A stretch of DNA of 64,000 bases, taken from assembly GCF_046630445.1 (NCBI RefSeq), contig NC_092340.1, positions 365,346,001-365,410,000 of the forward strand, read 5' to 3'. Origin of the DNA: Rutidosis leptorrhynchoides (Eukaryota > Streptophyta > Magnoliopsida > Asterales > Asteraceae). A model generated the notes under the pieces. That model made no database searches. It was given only the letters and a program-made list of their open reading frames with translations, and was not told the DNA's origin. Made by a program: the position numbers and the translations under genes. Shown here piece after piece: positions 46,411 to 59,426 of the stretch. Each line of letters starts with the position of its first letter. The first letter of the stretch is position 1.

Positions 46411-49400
46411 CTATTAAATATTACATAATTAATAAATTGTAATATTAAAGGTAATTACAAGTTAAAATATAAATGTTATATTAAAATTATTATTACTTTC
46501 ATTATTATTATCAATAGTAATATTAATATTAATATCGGTATTATTAATAGTATTATTCTCAATATATAATATGTAGATATGAAAACTTTAATAACTTTAC
46601 TAAGAATATGATTTAAAAGAATTATTGATTATTATTATAGTTTTCAAAAATTATCATTTTATTATTAAATATCATTAATATTGATATCATTCTTATTATT
46701 AGTTTTATTTTGATTATTAATATTATTATTATTTCTATTAATATTTGTATTTTTATTAGTTCTAATATTAATAATTGTATTATTATTATTAATGTATTTA
46801 TATTTAATTGTTATTAGTATCAAATATATAACATCATGTGTATATGATCGATTTCAGATGCATGCCACAATTTAACTATACTTAATTGTCCTCTGCTTTT
46901 GAACTGATTCAAATGATTCAATTAAGTCATGAAAACAAACAAATGCTGTTAGAGGTCAACTTCACTTTATTTATTTTACTCCTGACAGAAAAATTCTTGT
47001 CGAGCAAATCCAACTACGAAACAAACTATAATTGATTCGTTTAAGCTAAAATAATATCACTTAAATTCTAGGTAACCATCAGTTTGCAATGGGAAGGAAT
47101 ACAGAAAAAGAAAAATCGAAAATATACTTGTTGGTCTCTGTTCTTACTTCTTTTTTCTCAAACCTCAAAAACTAATCAATTTTCCAAATGTATAAATGTA
47201 GTTGTGTTAGGATTCATCCATTAAAACTTTCTGCAAAGTTTCCATCTCCAATTCTTATTATCTTGATTTAATTTTTGAGTCAAAGTTTAAGACTTAAAAA
47301 GTCAACAAGTGTTCTTCATTGAAATTCGAATTTTTTGTTACGAATTAAGTGAAATTAAGGTTTGATAAAAGTTACAGAAGAGTTTTAAAACATTTTTCGT
47401 GTTATAAACTTTGTCCAAAACATGATAAATCTCAACATCAATTTTTTTTTTTATGATAGCAGCGACGAGCAGAAGCAGTCCAATTTTTTTTTATTTTTTT
47501 TACAATACAATCACAGGTATATCGATTACTTTTAGTTTATGAATCCAAAAAAAAATCAATTTAATGTGTATTGCTTTTGGTTGAGTTGTCTCTGGTCGAT
47601 AGATATCATGAAGAATATGAGTGGAATCGAAAAACAGAATAAATATATTTAGTTAATAGATTAAATCAGAAAAGCTGGGTTGGAGGGATGGTTAAGATTA
47701 ATTACGGATATGCGAGAGGTCGCGGGTTCGAGTCCAGTTTTGGATATTTCTTTTTGCAAGCTAGTTTTTGAGGTAGATTTCAATTCCAAACTTTATTTTT
47801 AATATTATTATTATTAATATAATTTCATTTACAATTATTATTGTTATTATTGATAATATTATTTTTATTGTCATTATTGGTATTATAAGCATTATTATTA
47901 GTAATATCATAATATAACCATTATTATTATTATTAATATAAATATTACAAGTGTTATCTTTATGATCAATTTATCATTCTAAGTAGTATCATTATTATTT
48001 TGATTATTATCTTTGCTAGTATTATAGTTATTATTATTACTAGTATCATAATTATGTTTATAAGTAATAGAAACGTTATTAATATTAGAAATTTTCATAA
48101 GTATTATTAATATCATTACTATTATTATTAATTTTTATCATTTTAGTGTTATTATCATTATTATGATTATGATTATTATTATTATTAATATTGTGAAAAT
48201 AATACAAATTATTATTAACTTCATAAATATTAGTATTATTATCACTATAAATATTAGAACCATTACTATTAATATAAGTATATTATTAGTATTAGTAACA
48301 TTATTTTTATCACTAATGAAATCATAACTATTATTATCTTAATTAATAGTATTAAGTATTATAATTATTATTATTTTTATTATTAATATTACTCTAGTAT
48401 TACTATAACTATTTTTTTTTGCAAACAAAAGATTATGTATATAAAATTAAATATAATAACCATAACCTAAATATATAAATACTTTATTTAAAATATACAA
48501 AATGAATATATAATAAAATATATAAGTTAGTAATATAGAAATTATCACTAATAATAATATAAATATCTACTCGATTACGATTATATGTATTAATGAATAT
48601 ACAAATGATATAGGTTCGTGAATCCGAGGTCAACCCTGCATTGTTCAATATAGTCATATGTATTTTTACTACAAAATACATTAGGTAAGTTTCATTTGCT
48701 CCCTTTTTAAATGCTTTTGCAATATATATTTTTGGGACTGAGAATACATGCGCAGCTTTTATAAATATTTTACGAAATAGACACGAGTAATCAAAACTAC
48801 ATTATATGGTTGAATGATCGAAGCCGAATATGCCCCTTTTGCTTGGTAACCTAAGAATTAGTAAACCAATCTACTAATTGACGCGAATCTTAAAGATAGA
48901 TCTATTGGGCCTAACGAACCCCATCCAAAGTACCGGATTCTTTAGTACTTCGATGTTGTTTATATCATGTCCGAAGAATTTCCCGGAATGATAGGGGATA
49001 TTCTTATATGCATTTTGTTAATGTCGGTTACCAGGTGTTCAATCCATATGAATGATATTTTTGTCTCTATGCATGGGACGTTTATTTACGAGAAATGAAA
49101 ATCTTGCGGTCTATTAAAATGATGGAAATGAAAGTTTATGATAAACTAATGAACTCACCAACCTTTTGGTTGATACTTTAAAGCATGTTTATTCTCAGGT
49201 ACTAAAAAAATCTTCTGCTGTGCATTTGCTCATCTTAGAGATATTACTTGGAGTCATTCATGAGATATTTCAAAAGACGTTGCATTCGAGTCGTTGCGTT
49301 CATCAAGATTATTATTAAGTCAATTTTAGTTAGTTGTGTTAGGAAATGGTATGCATGTCATCAACTTTCGAAGAAATGAAAGCTTGTCTTTTAAAAACGA

Positions 49401-49520
49401 ATGCAATGTTTGTAAAAATGTATCATATAGAGGTCAAGTACCTCGCGATGTAATCAACTGTTGAGAATCATTTGTAATCGATATGGACTTTGTCCGGATG
49501 GATTAGGACGGGTCACGTCA
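45615..49520 (+). repeat. 5' LTR of the non-autonomous gypsy element (3.9 kb)
   Basis: Starts TGTGATGACCCG and ends GGGTCACGTCA next to the primer site. Holds a (TA)n tract (about 45822-45903), a tandem duplication of about 230 bp (45902-46131 / 46132-46330), about 2 kb of ATT/ATA-rich sequence (46430-48420), a tRNA-like segment (47672-47760), and a 3' part with the LTR core GATAGATCTATTGGGCCTAA shared with the other LTRs. No gene. Confidence 0.8.
47672..47760 (+). repeat. tRNA-like SINE head inside the LTR
   Basis: GGATGGTTAAG as an A-box-like word and GGGTTCGAGTCC as a B box, about 45 bp apart. No cloverleaf acceptor stem was found, so this is SINE-derived rather than a tRNA gene. Confidence 0.5.
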
Positions 49521-49522
49521 GT

Positions 49523-49534
49523 TGGTATCAGAGC
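49523..49534 (+). promoter_or_regulatory. Primer binding site, initiator Met-tRNA
   Basis: TGGTATCAGAGC two bases after the LTR end CGTCA. Confidence 0.9.
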
Positions 49535-49948
49535 GGTGGTCTTAGCGAACCAGGTCTTGCATTAGTGTGTCTAACTGATAGTTGTTTAGATGCATTAGTG
49601 AGTCTGGACTTCGACCGTGTCTGCATGTCAAAAGTTTTGCTTATCATTTCGTGTCAAAAATCATCTACTTATCATCCTTAGAAAATTACCTACTTATCAT
49701 TCTTAGCCTAGACACTTCTTATTGCATTGATTGCATGAATAGTGTCGAGACAAAATTCATATCTTAGCGTGTCTGCTAATCCATATCTTAGCGTATTTGT
49801 TACTGTAGACTTTGTCTGACACGTTTCCTTAATTTCCTCCGTAATCTACGGGATCTTCTGTACTATATTAGATATTCTATATAATTAGAATATTATCCGA
49901 TAATCGAAAATCATTTCATATCGAAAATCCTCTAACTAATCATAAGAG

Positions 49949-50241
49949 ATGAATCCTACACCTAGCTTGGATTCCACTAGTTCTTGAAGCAATTTCGAGA
50001 TGCGTATTGAAATAGATTCCGAAGTCAATGAACCCGAAGTGTCTCCACCGTTTAGCTATTTTTCTTTCTGGAGGAGATGGGTATGGGTCCGAGACTTACT
50101 CACTCGATGGAGAAATGAAGAAGGCGAGCCCTACCGCGAACCAAACTTACCTCCTAACATCGGAGAAAACGATGTACTCACCGGTGAACCTATGTGCAAC
50201 ACTGTATTCACCCTTCTTGCTAAAGTTTTCCACCTCGAAGG
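49949..50241 (+). pseudogene. Accessory ORF1, 5' part, cut by a solo LTR
   Basis: ATG at 49949 (MNPTPSLDSTSS), in-frame TGA at 49985-49987, then open to the insertion: MRIEIDSEVNEPEVSPPFSY, RRWVWVRDLLTRWRNEEGEP, PNIGENDVLTGEPMCN, LLAKVFHLEG. It continues after the solo LTR at 53511, one base out of frame. No named domain. It lies about 415 bp after the primer site, the same slot as the accessory ORFs of the other two chromovirus-like elements. Confidence 0.65.
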
Positions 50242-53200
50242 TGAAATGTCCCGTTCTTATTGATTAAAAACGTTCCATATTAATTGATTTCGTTGCGAGG
50301 TTTTGACCTCTATATGAGACGTTTTTCAAAGACTGCATTCATTTTTAAAATAAACCATAACCTTTATTTCATAGATAAAGGTTTTAAAAAGCTTTACGTA
50401 GATTATCAAATAATGATAATCTAAAATATCCTGTTTACACACGACCATTACATAATGGTTTACAATACAAATATGTTACAACAAAATAAGTTTCTTGAAT
50501 GCAGTTTTTACACAATATCATACAAGCATGGACTCCAAATCTCGTCCTTATTTAAGTATGCGACAGCAGAAGCTCTTAATAATCACCTGAGAATAAACAT
50601 GCTTAAAACGTCAACAAAAATGTTAGTGAGTTATAGGTTTAACCTATATATATCAAATCATAATAATAGACCACAAGATTTTATATTTCAATACACATCC
50701 CATACATAGAGATAAAAATCATTCATATGGTGAACACCTGGTAACCGACATTAACAAGATGCATATATAAGAATATCCCCATCATTCCGGGACACCCTTC
50801 GGATATGATATAAATTTCGAAGTACTAAAGCATCCGGTACTTTGGATGGGGTTTGTTAGGCCCAATAGATCTATCTTTAGGATTCGCGTCAATTAGGGTG
50901 TCTGTTCCCTAATTCTTAGATTACCAGACTTAATAAAAAGGGGCATATTCGATTTTGATAATTCAACCATAGAATATAGTTTCACGTACTTGTGTCTATT
51001 TTGTAAATCATTTATAAAACCTGCATGTATTCTCATCCCAAAAATATTAGATTTTAAAAGTGGGACTATAACTCACTTTCACAGATTTTTACTTCGTCGG
51101 GAAGTAAGACTTGGCCACTGGTTGATTCACGAACCTATAACAATATATACATATATATCAAAGTATGTTCAAAATATATTTACAACACTTTTAATATATT
51201 TTGATGTTTTAAGTTTATTAAGTCAGCTGTCCTCGTTAGTAACCTACAACTAGTTGTCCACAGTTAGATGTACAGAAATAAATCGATAAATATTATCTTG
51301 AATCAATCCACGACCCAGTGTATACGTATCTCAGTATTGATCACAACTCAAACTATATATATTTTGAAATCAACCTCAACCCTGTATAGCTAACTCCAAC
51401 ATTCACATATAGAGTGTCTATGGTTGTTCCGAAATATATATAGATGTGTCGACATGATAGGTCGAAACATTGTATACGTGTCTATGATATTTCAAGATTA
51501 CATAATATACAATACAAGTTGATTAAGTTATAGTTGGAATAGATTTGTTACCAATTTTCACGTAGCTAAAATGAGAAAAATTATCCAATCTTGTTTTACC
51601 CATAACTTCTTCATTTTAAATCCGTTTTGAGTGAATCAAATTGCTATGGTTTCATATTGAACTCTATTTTATGAATCTAATCAGAAAAAGTATAGGTTTA
51701 TAGTCGGAAAAATAAGTTACAAGTCGTTTTTGTAAAGGTAGTCATTTCAGTCGAAAGAACGACGTCTAGATGACCATTTTAGAAAACATACTTCCACTTT
51801 GAGTTTAACCGTAATTTTTGGATATAGTTTCATGTTCATAATAAAAATCATTTTCTCAGAATAACAACTTTTAAATCAAAGTTTATCATAGTTTTTAATT
51901 AACTAACCCAAAACAGCCCGCGGTGTTACTACGACGGTGTAAATCCGGTTTTACGGTATTTTTCGTGTTTCCAGGTTTTAAATCATTAAGTTAGCATATC
52001 ATATAGATATAGAACATGTGTTTAGTTGATTTTAAAAGTCAAGTTAGAAGGATTAACTTTTGTTTGCGAACAAGTTTAGAATTAACTAAACTATGTTCTA
52101 GTGATTACAAGTTTAAACCTTCGAATAAGATAGCTTTATATGTATGAATCGAATGATGTTATGAACATCATTACTACCTTAAGTTCCTTGGATAAACCTA
52201 CTGGAAAAGAGAAAAATGGATCTAGCTTCAACGGATCCTTGGATGGCTCGAAGTTCTTGAAGCAGAATCATGACACGAAAACAAGTTCAAGTAAGATCAT
52301 CACTTGAAATAAGATTGTTATAGTTATAGAAATTGAACCAAAGTTTGAATATGATTATTACCTTGTATTAGAATGATAACCTACTGTAAGAAACAAAGAT
52401 TTCTTGAGGTTGGATGATCACCTTACAAGATTGGAAGTGAGCTAGCAAACTTGAAAGTATTCTTGATTTTATGTAACTAGAACTTGTAGAATTTATGAAG
52501 AACACTTAGAACTTGAAGATAGAACTTGAGAGAGATCAATTAGATGAAGAAAATTGAAGAATTAAAGTGTTTGTAGGTGTTTTTGGTCGTTGGTGTATGG
52601 ATTAGATATAAAGGATATGTAATTTTGTTTTCATGTAAATAAGTCATGAATGATTACTCATATTTTTGTAATTTTATGAGATATTTCATGCTAGTTGCCA
52701 AATGATGGTTCCCACATGTGTTAGGTGACTCACATGGGCTGCTAAGAGCTGATCATTGGAGTGTATATACCAATAGTACATACATCTAAAAGCTGTGTAT
52801 TGTACGAGTACGAATACGGGTGCATACGAGTAGAATTGTTGATGAAACTGAACGAGGATGTAATTGTAAGCATTTTTGTTAAGTAGAAGTATTTTGATAA
52901 GTGTATTGAAGTCTTTAAAAAGTGTATAAATACATATTAAAACACTACATGTATATACATTTTAACTGAGTCGTTAAGTCATCGTTAGTCGTTACATGTA
53001 AGTGTTGTTTTGAAACCTTTAGGTTAACGATCTTGTTAAATGTTGTTAACCCAATGTTTATAATATCAAATGAGATTTTAAATTATTATATTATCATGAT
53101 ATTATCATGTATGAATATCTCTTAATATGATATATATACATTAAATGTCTTTACAACGATAATCGTTACATATATGTCTCGTTTAAAAATCATTAAGTTA

Positions 53201-53505
53201 GTAGTCTTGTTTTTACATATGTAGTTCATTGTTAATATACTTAATGATATGTTTACTTATCATAGTATCATGGTAACTATATATATATATATATATATAT
53301 CCATATATATGTCATCATATAGTTTTTACAAGTTTTAACGTTCGTGAATCACCGGTCAACTTGGGTGGTCAATTGTCTATGTGAAACATATTTCAATTAA
53401 TCAAGTCTTAACAAGTTTGATTGCTTAACATGTTGGAAACATTTAATCATGTAAATATCAATCTCAATTAATATATATAAACATGGAAAAGTTCGGGTCA
53501 CTACA
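50242..53505 (-). repeat. Solo LTR of the minus-strand chromovirus family (3.26 kb)
   Basis: Minus-strand ends TGTAGTGACCCGAAC...GGGACATTTCA, as in 13131-16344. A perfect 5-bp target duplication GAAGG flanks it (50237-50241, 53506-53510). There is no internal region, so it formed by recombination between the LTRs of a complete insertion. It has 55 bp near 52195 that the 13131 LTR lacks. Confidence 0.95.
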
Positions 53506-53510
53506 GAAGG

Positions 53511-53792
53511 CGCGTTACTGCAATCTCAGAAAATATTCAACCTCTACTTCCGAATATCAATCAAAGGGGAATATTAGAAGAAGTTAGGGAACTTCGAATT
53601 GATAATCAAGATCTATCGAATCAGATGAGTGGATGGATAAAAATGATAGAGGGTAGGATAGAAACCCTGACCAGAATGGTGCGTGATTTACAAGCTATAC
53701 TTACTACACCAACATCATCACCAACCTCAGCACCAACAACACTTGTAGCACCGACAGCAACAGTACCACCATCAGCAGCACCAGCAGCATAA
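53511..53792 (+). pseudogene. Accessory ORF1, 3' part, coiled coil
   Basis: Open for 93 codons to TAA 53790-53792. ILEEVRELRIDNQDLSNQMS and MIEGRIETLTRMVRDLQAIL have heptad spacing of Leu/Ile/Val and suggest a coiled coil. A Thr/Ser/Pro/Ala-rich tail follows. It is the continuation of 49949-50241, interrupted by the solo LTR. Confidence 0.65.
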
Positions 53793-54567
53793 CCAGTACC
53801 AACAACAACAACATCATCACACGTCTCTACCTCGTAATCTATACCTCAAGCATAATCATCGTTCTACGAATCATTCTACATAAACTATCTTCGTCCTTCA
53901 TGGCGATTATGTAATCTCTAATATTTTAGAGATTATGTACTCTAGTTCTAGCTGTAAATCTGATGAATTTAATATCACATTGACTCATTAAATCTATGAT
54001 TATGTCTGAAGAAAATATATATGTATATATGTTTTCATAGAGATTGTAATTAAAATTTTAATTGTACAAACTGTTCATGGTGAAAATATTTTAACGGGTA
54101 GGTAATACCCGAGGAATATTTAGATTTCGCATTAATAAGTTACACTGTACATTCTTCAACTCTGATTCAACAGTCATTTACTATCCTACTTACATCCACA
54201 GATATACGTAACTGTTCACCACAGAATAATCATTTTCATTCAATTTCATATTTGGATTTTGATTTATCAGAATTCAACAAGTGGCATAATGAAGAAAACA
54301 TTGGACAAAATAAAATTTGTTAGAAACAAACAAATTAACTATGAGAAATTTTGTTAAGAATCCACGCTAACTGTTCCTAGCTAACTGATTACATTTTTAT
54401 TTATCGTAGTTTATTTATCGCAATTTAATTATCGCAATTTTATTTATCGTCATTTAATTTCTGTTATTTACTTTACGCATTTTATTTATCGTCATTTAAA
54501 TTCTGTATTTATTTTACGCACTTTAAATATCGGGACACGTATACAAGGTTTTGACATATCATATCGA

Positions 54568-54642
<75 letters not shown>

Positions 54643-57008
54643 TGGAATAACCATAGACACTCTATATGCAGTAATGATCGAGTTCTCTATACAAGGTTGA
54701 GGTTAATTTTATAATAATATATATACTTTGAGTTGTAATCGAGTCTGAGACATGTACACGGGTCACGATACGTATTAATTAATTCGAATATTATATATTA
54801 AATTATATATGAATTATTGTACTGTTAACTGTGGATTATCGACTGTGGACTAATGACATTGGACAATTAAAATGAATTAAAATATTGATTATAATATATG
54901 AAACTAAATAATTCTTCAAGTTTGCCACTTGATATCATCTTAAACCTCATTTGTATCTTGACGATTCCAATCTGCGTTCAAATCTTTCATGATTCTTAAA
55001 AACACCTCAATTGAGAGGATGAACCAACCGCACTTCATCTACGGAAGAAAAGATTGATGAATATAGTTATGCACCTGAAAACACTCGGAACCTGTGTAAA
55101 CATTTAACACGTGTCTGTTCTAGCTCCTTTGGCATTGTTATTACCGAAAATAACATTTCAACTCTTTTTCCAATTAGCCAATTTTGTCATAGCTTCAGTA
55201 AATCAACTTCGACTTCCATTCGAATTAGCCTTATTATAACCTTGATATATAAGTTTGCCTGCCGTCATCGTTACCGGGGAACCGTTTATATTCCACCACA
55301 TTAGCAGTAAACTTACCAGCAACTTCAATGAATTTGAACTTTCCAAAAAATCATTATATTCATTGAAACCCCATCATGTATACATCTATATCCTGTAACA
55401 ATAATTGCCATACCAATTACCGAGAATCAGCAATCAGTATTTCGAATCTCGTAGTATTTCTACATCAATAGTTATATGTATACATATAACAATTATCTCC
55501 TAGAATTACGACCTTCAATTCTGAAATTTTGAAAAGCACCCAGCCTACGAATCAATACATTGAACTTTGAAAAAGCTGAATGAAGCAGCAGAAACTGTGG
55601 GCAACTATAAACGACCTTAATCGTCGGAATTTTGATGATAAAGAATAGTATGTGGGAAAAGCTCAGAAAAGTTGGAACTGAAAAATTGATTGAGCAAACT
55701 ACAAAGGAGTCTCTGAATAAATCACAAGGACTAAACTTGTACATTAAGAAACCTGATAATGAAATCTTTAGCGAATACCTTGCTTCTGACTCCAAACTCT
55801 TGCGGACAAATTTTCTTCACCATCCTTCGATATTAGAAATTCCAAGATATCATCGTATCTTTCATTATAAATATCCTCCATATTTCTGAAGATATTTTCA
55901 TAACTATTCTTATCTGAATCATTAACCTATTAGTGCTATCAGTGTTACATCATATAGAAACTGTTAGTTTCTATATTCTGTAAACTTTCGAGCTTAAAAT
56001 ATGAATGTTATTGAAGTAATGTTGGGAACTGATGCATGAGTTGTATAATATAATGACACTTGATCAACGTGATTATATTACAGTAAGTTATGCTGAGTTT
56101 CTAATGGGACATGATGATTCACAGATCATAACGTCATCATGTGCCATGTTACATGACTTTTTCATTCTGCTTAACTTCTGAACATATCAAGAAAGTATAT
56201 TCTTGATAGTTCTATTCTCAATGATTCTAATAATTTGACAAATCAAATCGTACGATTTCGTTCTTTCTTGGTTAGAACATAAAGTTCATTCGAAACTCCG
56301 TACTTACGAATTCTGGACCGTTGCTCGCTTTATTAGAGGTCGAGAGGATAATAAAAAGGCAAAGAGATCCAAAATATAAGAGAAAATATAAAGCCCAAAA
56401 ACAACACGGAGGTTACAAACCATGGATATTAATACGAATAGCAATATAAAGACACAGTATAATTAAGAATAGTATCACCCCAAGGTAATAGTAGAAGTAA
56501 ACAGATTCTTCTGGTGGAAGAATGAAAAGAAGGATGACAGAAATGATAATTAGAAAAATATCAAGGATTAGAACTAGATTAAGCATTTTCACAATCTTGT
56601 GGATGTATGAACTAAGAAAGAAAGTATAGAAATGGTGAGAATAACGGAAAGAAAGAGTTTAATTTATAATGGAAATATCAGACAAAGTAATCGAGGCAGA
56701 TCACCGTATTTAATTATAGAGATTTTAATTTCTTTACTCGCCGAAGAATCAAATCTTTTAGATTTCGAAGATTTTCTTTAAATCCCTTGAATTCCGGAAA
56801 TCAACCCTGATTCTGTCAAAAGTTAAGACGAAACTTTATCTATTTATTTCACTCTTTTATGATAGCTTCACTTGTACTCTTTGAGTAATCGAATTATCTT
56901 ATCCATATTACTCAACAGTAATAAAATTCTATTTATCAGGTCAAATTCGTCATGAAAATATTTTTAATGTTAGCTACGACGACCTCACTCAAATTTTGGG
57001 ACGGAATT
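53793..57008 (+). other. Non-coding internal region of the LARD-like element
   Basis: No gag-pol. Contents: a PPT-like palindrome at 54089-54112; repeated TTTATCG/AATTATCGCA words at 54390-54530 like those in the Athila LTR; (TA)n at about 54571-54638; an LTR-like piece at about 54640-54900. From about 56110 the text matches 11861-12768. An 85-codon ORF at 55632-55889 (MWEKLRKVGTEKLIEQTTKE, PSILEIPRYHRIFHYKYPPY) has no recognised domain and low support as a gene. Confidence 0.6.
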
Positions 57009-57026
57009 TCTTTAACGGGTAGGTAC
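57009..57026 (+). promoter_or_regulatory. Polypurine tract of the LARD-like element
   Basis: TCTTTAACGGGTAGGTAC directly before the LTR start TGTGATGACCC. Confidence 0.75.
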
Positions 57027-57166
57027 TGTGATGACCCGGGAATTTCTGACCAAATTTAAACTTGAATCTTATTTGATTTCGATACGATAAGCATAGTCTG
57101 TAAAGTTGAGTCTCAAAATTTTTGAATTGTTTACATGGATTTAATTAACCTTTGACTATTCCCAAC
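57027..57166 (+). repeat. 3' LTR start of the LARD-like element, truncated
   Basis: 140 bp nearly identical to 45615-45755, then broken by the next element at 57167. Confidence 0.85.
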
Positions 57167-58535
57167 TGTCACGACCCTACTTTTTCCGTTATCTTTTTCC
57201 GTTAATTATTTAACGACTGTTAACTGTTAGTGTGCCACGTCATTTCTATGACCTATATTATTATTTGTAATAATATATATATATATATATTAATTATTAT
57301 GTGTTATGTGAATATTTGTATTCATATTTTAATTTATACGTTTCTACGTCTCGCGGATTTCCATCCGGCAAATCTTTTTGGTTTTCAAACCAACGGTCGA
57401 GTTTTTGGGACATTTAAATCCTAAATATTTTAAATATGATATTTTATAATCATATTATTAATAGGTGTATTTATATTTATTTTTCGTCGAGCGTTTGTTA
57501 TCTTTCCGAAATTTTAATCGCGTAAGCGTGTTTTCGCGTTTCGGGATTCGTTCGGGCTTTCGGGCCATCAGGAATTGCATGTTTTTCAATAATGGACAAG
57601 TTGGCCCACTAAGGGGCCCACCCCCATTCAAAATCGGCCGAATATGGGAGGGGGGTGTATCCCTTTGCTTCTCATTTTTGTTTCACATAATTTTAATTCA
57701 CAAAAATTCCCTAAACCTAACTTGCACTTTTTCTCCTCTCCTCTCCCTCTTGTGGCCGTCGCCCTTCACACCCATCATCATCATCATTTTGCTTCAACAA
57801 TTGCTTGGATCAAGAAACAATTAACACCAACGCGTTCTACACAATCTCCTCTACACATCTATATTCTTTGATTCTCGATTAGGGTATAAACCCTAACCCT
57901 AGAACTTTTCATTTTTATTTATATTTCTGTATTTTGTGTTTATATTATTAGTATGATATTTATTAGTTGTTGTAATGTTGTTTGGATGCGTAGAATTACT
58001 CGTTTGCATATGTTTTCGGTTTGTAAAATTTGGACAGCAGTTTGATTCGTGTTTTCTGACTTTGTAACTGATATGAATGTCAAAATAAAGTATATAAATG
58101 AGTTCCTCTCATCAAGACATTAATTTTAGACTCCGGATTCATGTCGTTTCGATTCCCGGAGCCCTAGATATGCTTAATTTGATTTTTGTTAAAGATTGTA
58201 AGGTGTTCTTGGCATGAACAAGGTTGGGTCCGACTTTGTGACCATCCTTGGTGTCTTTAGGGTGTTTCATTTGGTTAGGACTGATGGTGAGACGAATTTT
58301 CATGTTCGGGTCACCTAAATCCGAGCCACGGTTCACCCGTTGTGCCTAAATTACTGTTTTGGGTAAATTGATTTTCCCAAGTGTGGTCATGGCTGATATC
58401 CACGACCTAGGGACTGTTCTTGGAGTGTTCTTGAGTTCATAATTGTGTTGGGTGGTTTGAGTAGGCGGAAATGCATATGTGGCTCGCCCGAAACCGACAC
58501 CCGGGGCTCAAGATACGACCCGATGAACTTTTAAA

Positions 58536-59060
58536 CTTAAAACTTATGGTTAACTATTAAACTTATGTTAAAATTAATGGATTTCATTATTAATTAATTA
58601 CTTATGATAAAAGAAGTAATTATTATTATTTAAAACTTATGATATAAATATTTATTATATCATTTAATTATTAATTATGATTTAATTAACATTTTAATTA
58701 AACTTATGATTAATAATACTTTTATTATTAAAGGAAAATACTTATGATAAGTATTAAATTTGTTTTTGAGAAATTATTAAAAAAACTTATAATAAAGATT
58801 AAATAATTATTTAATTATTATAAGACTTAATTATTATTTAATTATGAATTAATTATTAAATACTTATGAATTAATAATTTTAATTAGAAACTTATGATAT
58901 AATTAATAATTCTTTATTAATTAAAAATACTTATGATATAATTTAAAAATTATTATTATTAATAATACTTATATTATGATTAGTATTTAATTAATTTATT
59001 TAAATACTTATGTCGTACTAATTATAACATTTCAACTTATATTAACTTTAATAATTCATT
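58536..59060. repeat. Dispersed ACTTATGATA-type repeats within the LTR
   Basis: The words AACTTATG(A/G/T)T and ACTTATGATA recur more than ten times between poly-AT stretches. Confidence 0.6.
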
Positions 59061-59161
59061 TTATTTAATTAAACTTATGTTAAGACATTATTATACACTT
59101 TTGACTTTAAATAACATTATAACCTATGTTATTATTATAACTTACACTTTTAAAATTAATG

Positions 59162-59238
59162 TTGACTATGTTTGACCAAGGTTGACTTTTGAGTTGACTT
59201 TCGGTTGACTTTGACTTTCAGTTGACTTCTGTTGACTT
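59162..59238. promoter_or_regulatory. Cluster of eight W-box-like TTGAC(T/C) words
   Basis: TTGACT or TTGACC begins at 59162, 59172, 59182, 59194, 59205, 59211, 59222 and 59232. TTGAC(T/C) is the core bound by WRKY factors. Function in this LTR is inferred. Confidence 0.55.
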
Positions 59239-59259
59239 TCTAAATAAGGAAACTTTCCT

Positions 59260-59426
59260 AACTTCAAAACTTTCTAAAAATAGAACTTTCTAAATTTGGA
59301 AACTTTCCAAAAATAGAAATTTTCCAAAAATAGAAACTTTCCAAAAATAGAAACTTTCCTAAAATAGAAAACTTTTCAAAAATGGAAACCTGCTAAAAAT
59401 AGAAACTTTCTAAAAATAGAAAGTGT
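59260..59426. repeat. Tandem array of a 17-bp unit (AAAAATAGAAACTTTCC)
   Basis: About nine degenerate copies in a row. Confidence 0.85.

Larger units (their letters stand above)
45615..57166 (+). mobile_element. Non-autonomous gypsy element (LARD-like), ORF1 only
   Basis: 5' LTR 45615-49520, primer site, a broken ORF1, a long non-coding internal region, polypurine tract 57009-57026, and the first 140 bp of the 3' LTR (57027-57166), cut by the next insertion. Both LTR starts share TGTGATGACCC and the following AAATTTAAACTTGAATCTTA, so they pair. gag, protease, RT and integrase are all missing, which fits a large retrotransposon derivative needing enzymes in trans. A solo LTR (50242-53505) is nested inside. 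Confidence 0.8.

Noticed and set aside
47672..47760. Possible tRNA gene
   Set aside because: A and B boxes are present but no acceptor stem or anticodon arm closes; treated as a SINE head.
57465..57871. ORFs at the CT-rich part of the LTR
   Set aside because: Composition follows the CT-rich leader; no domain, and the segment is LTR.
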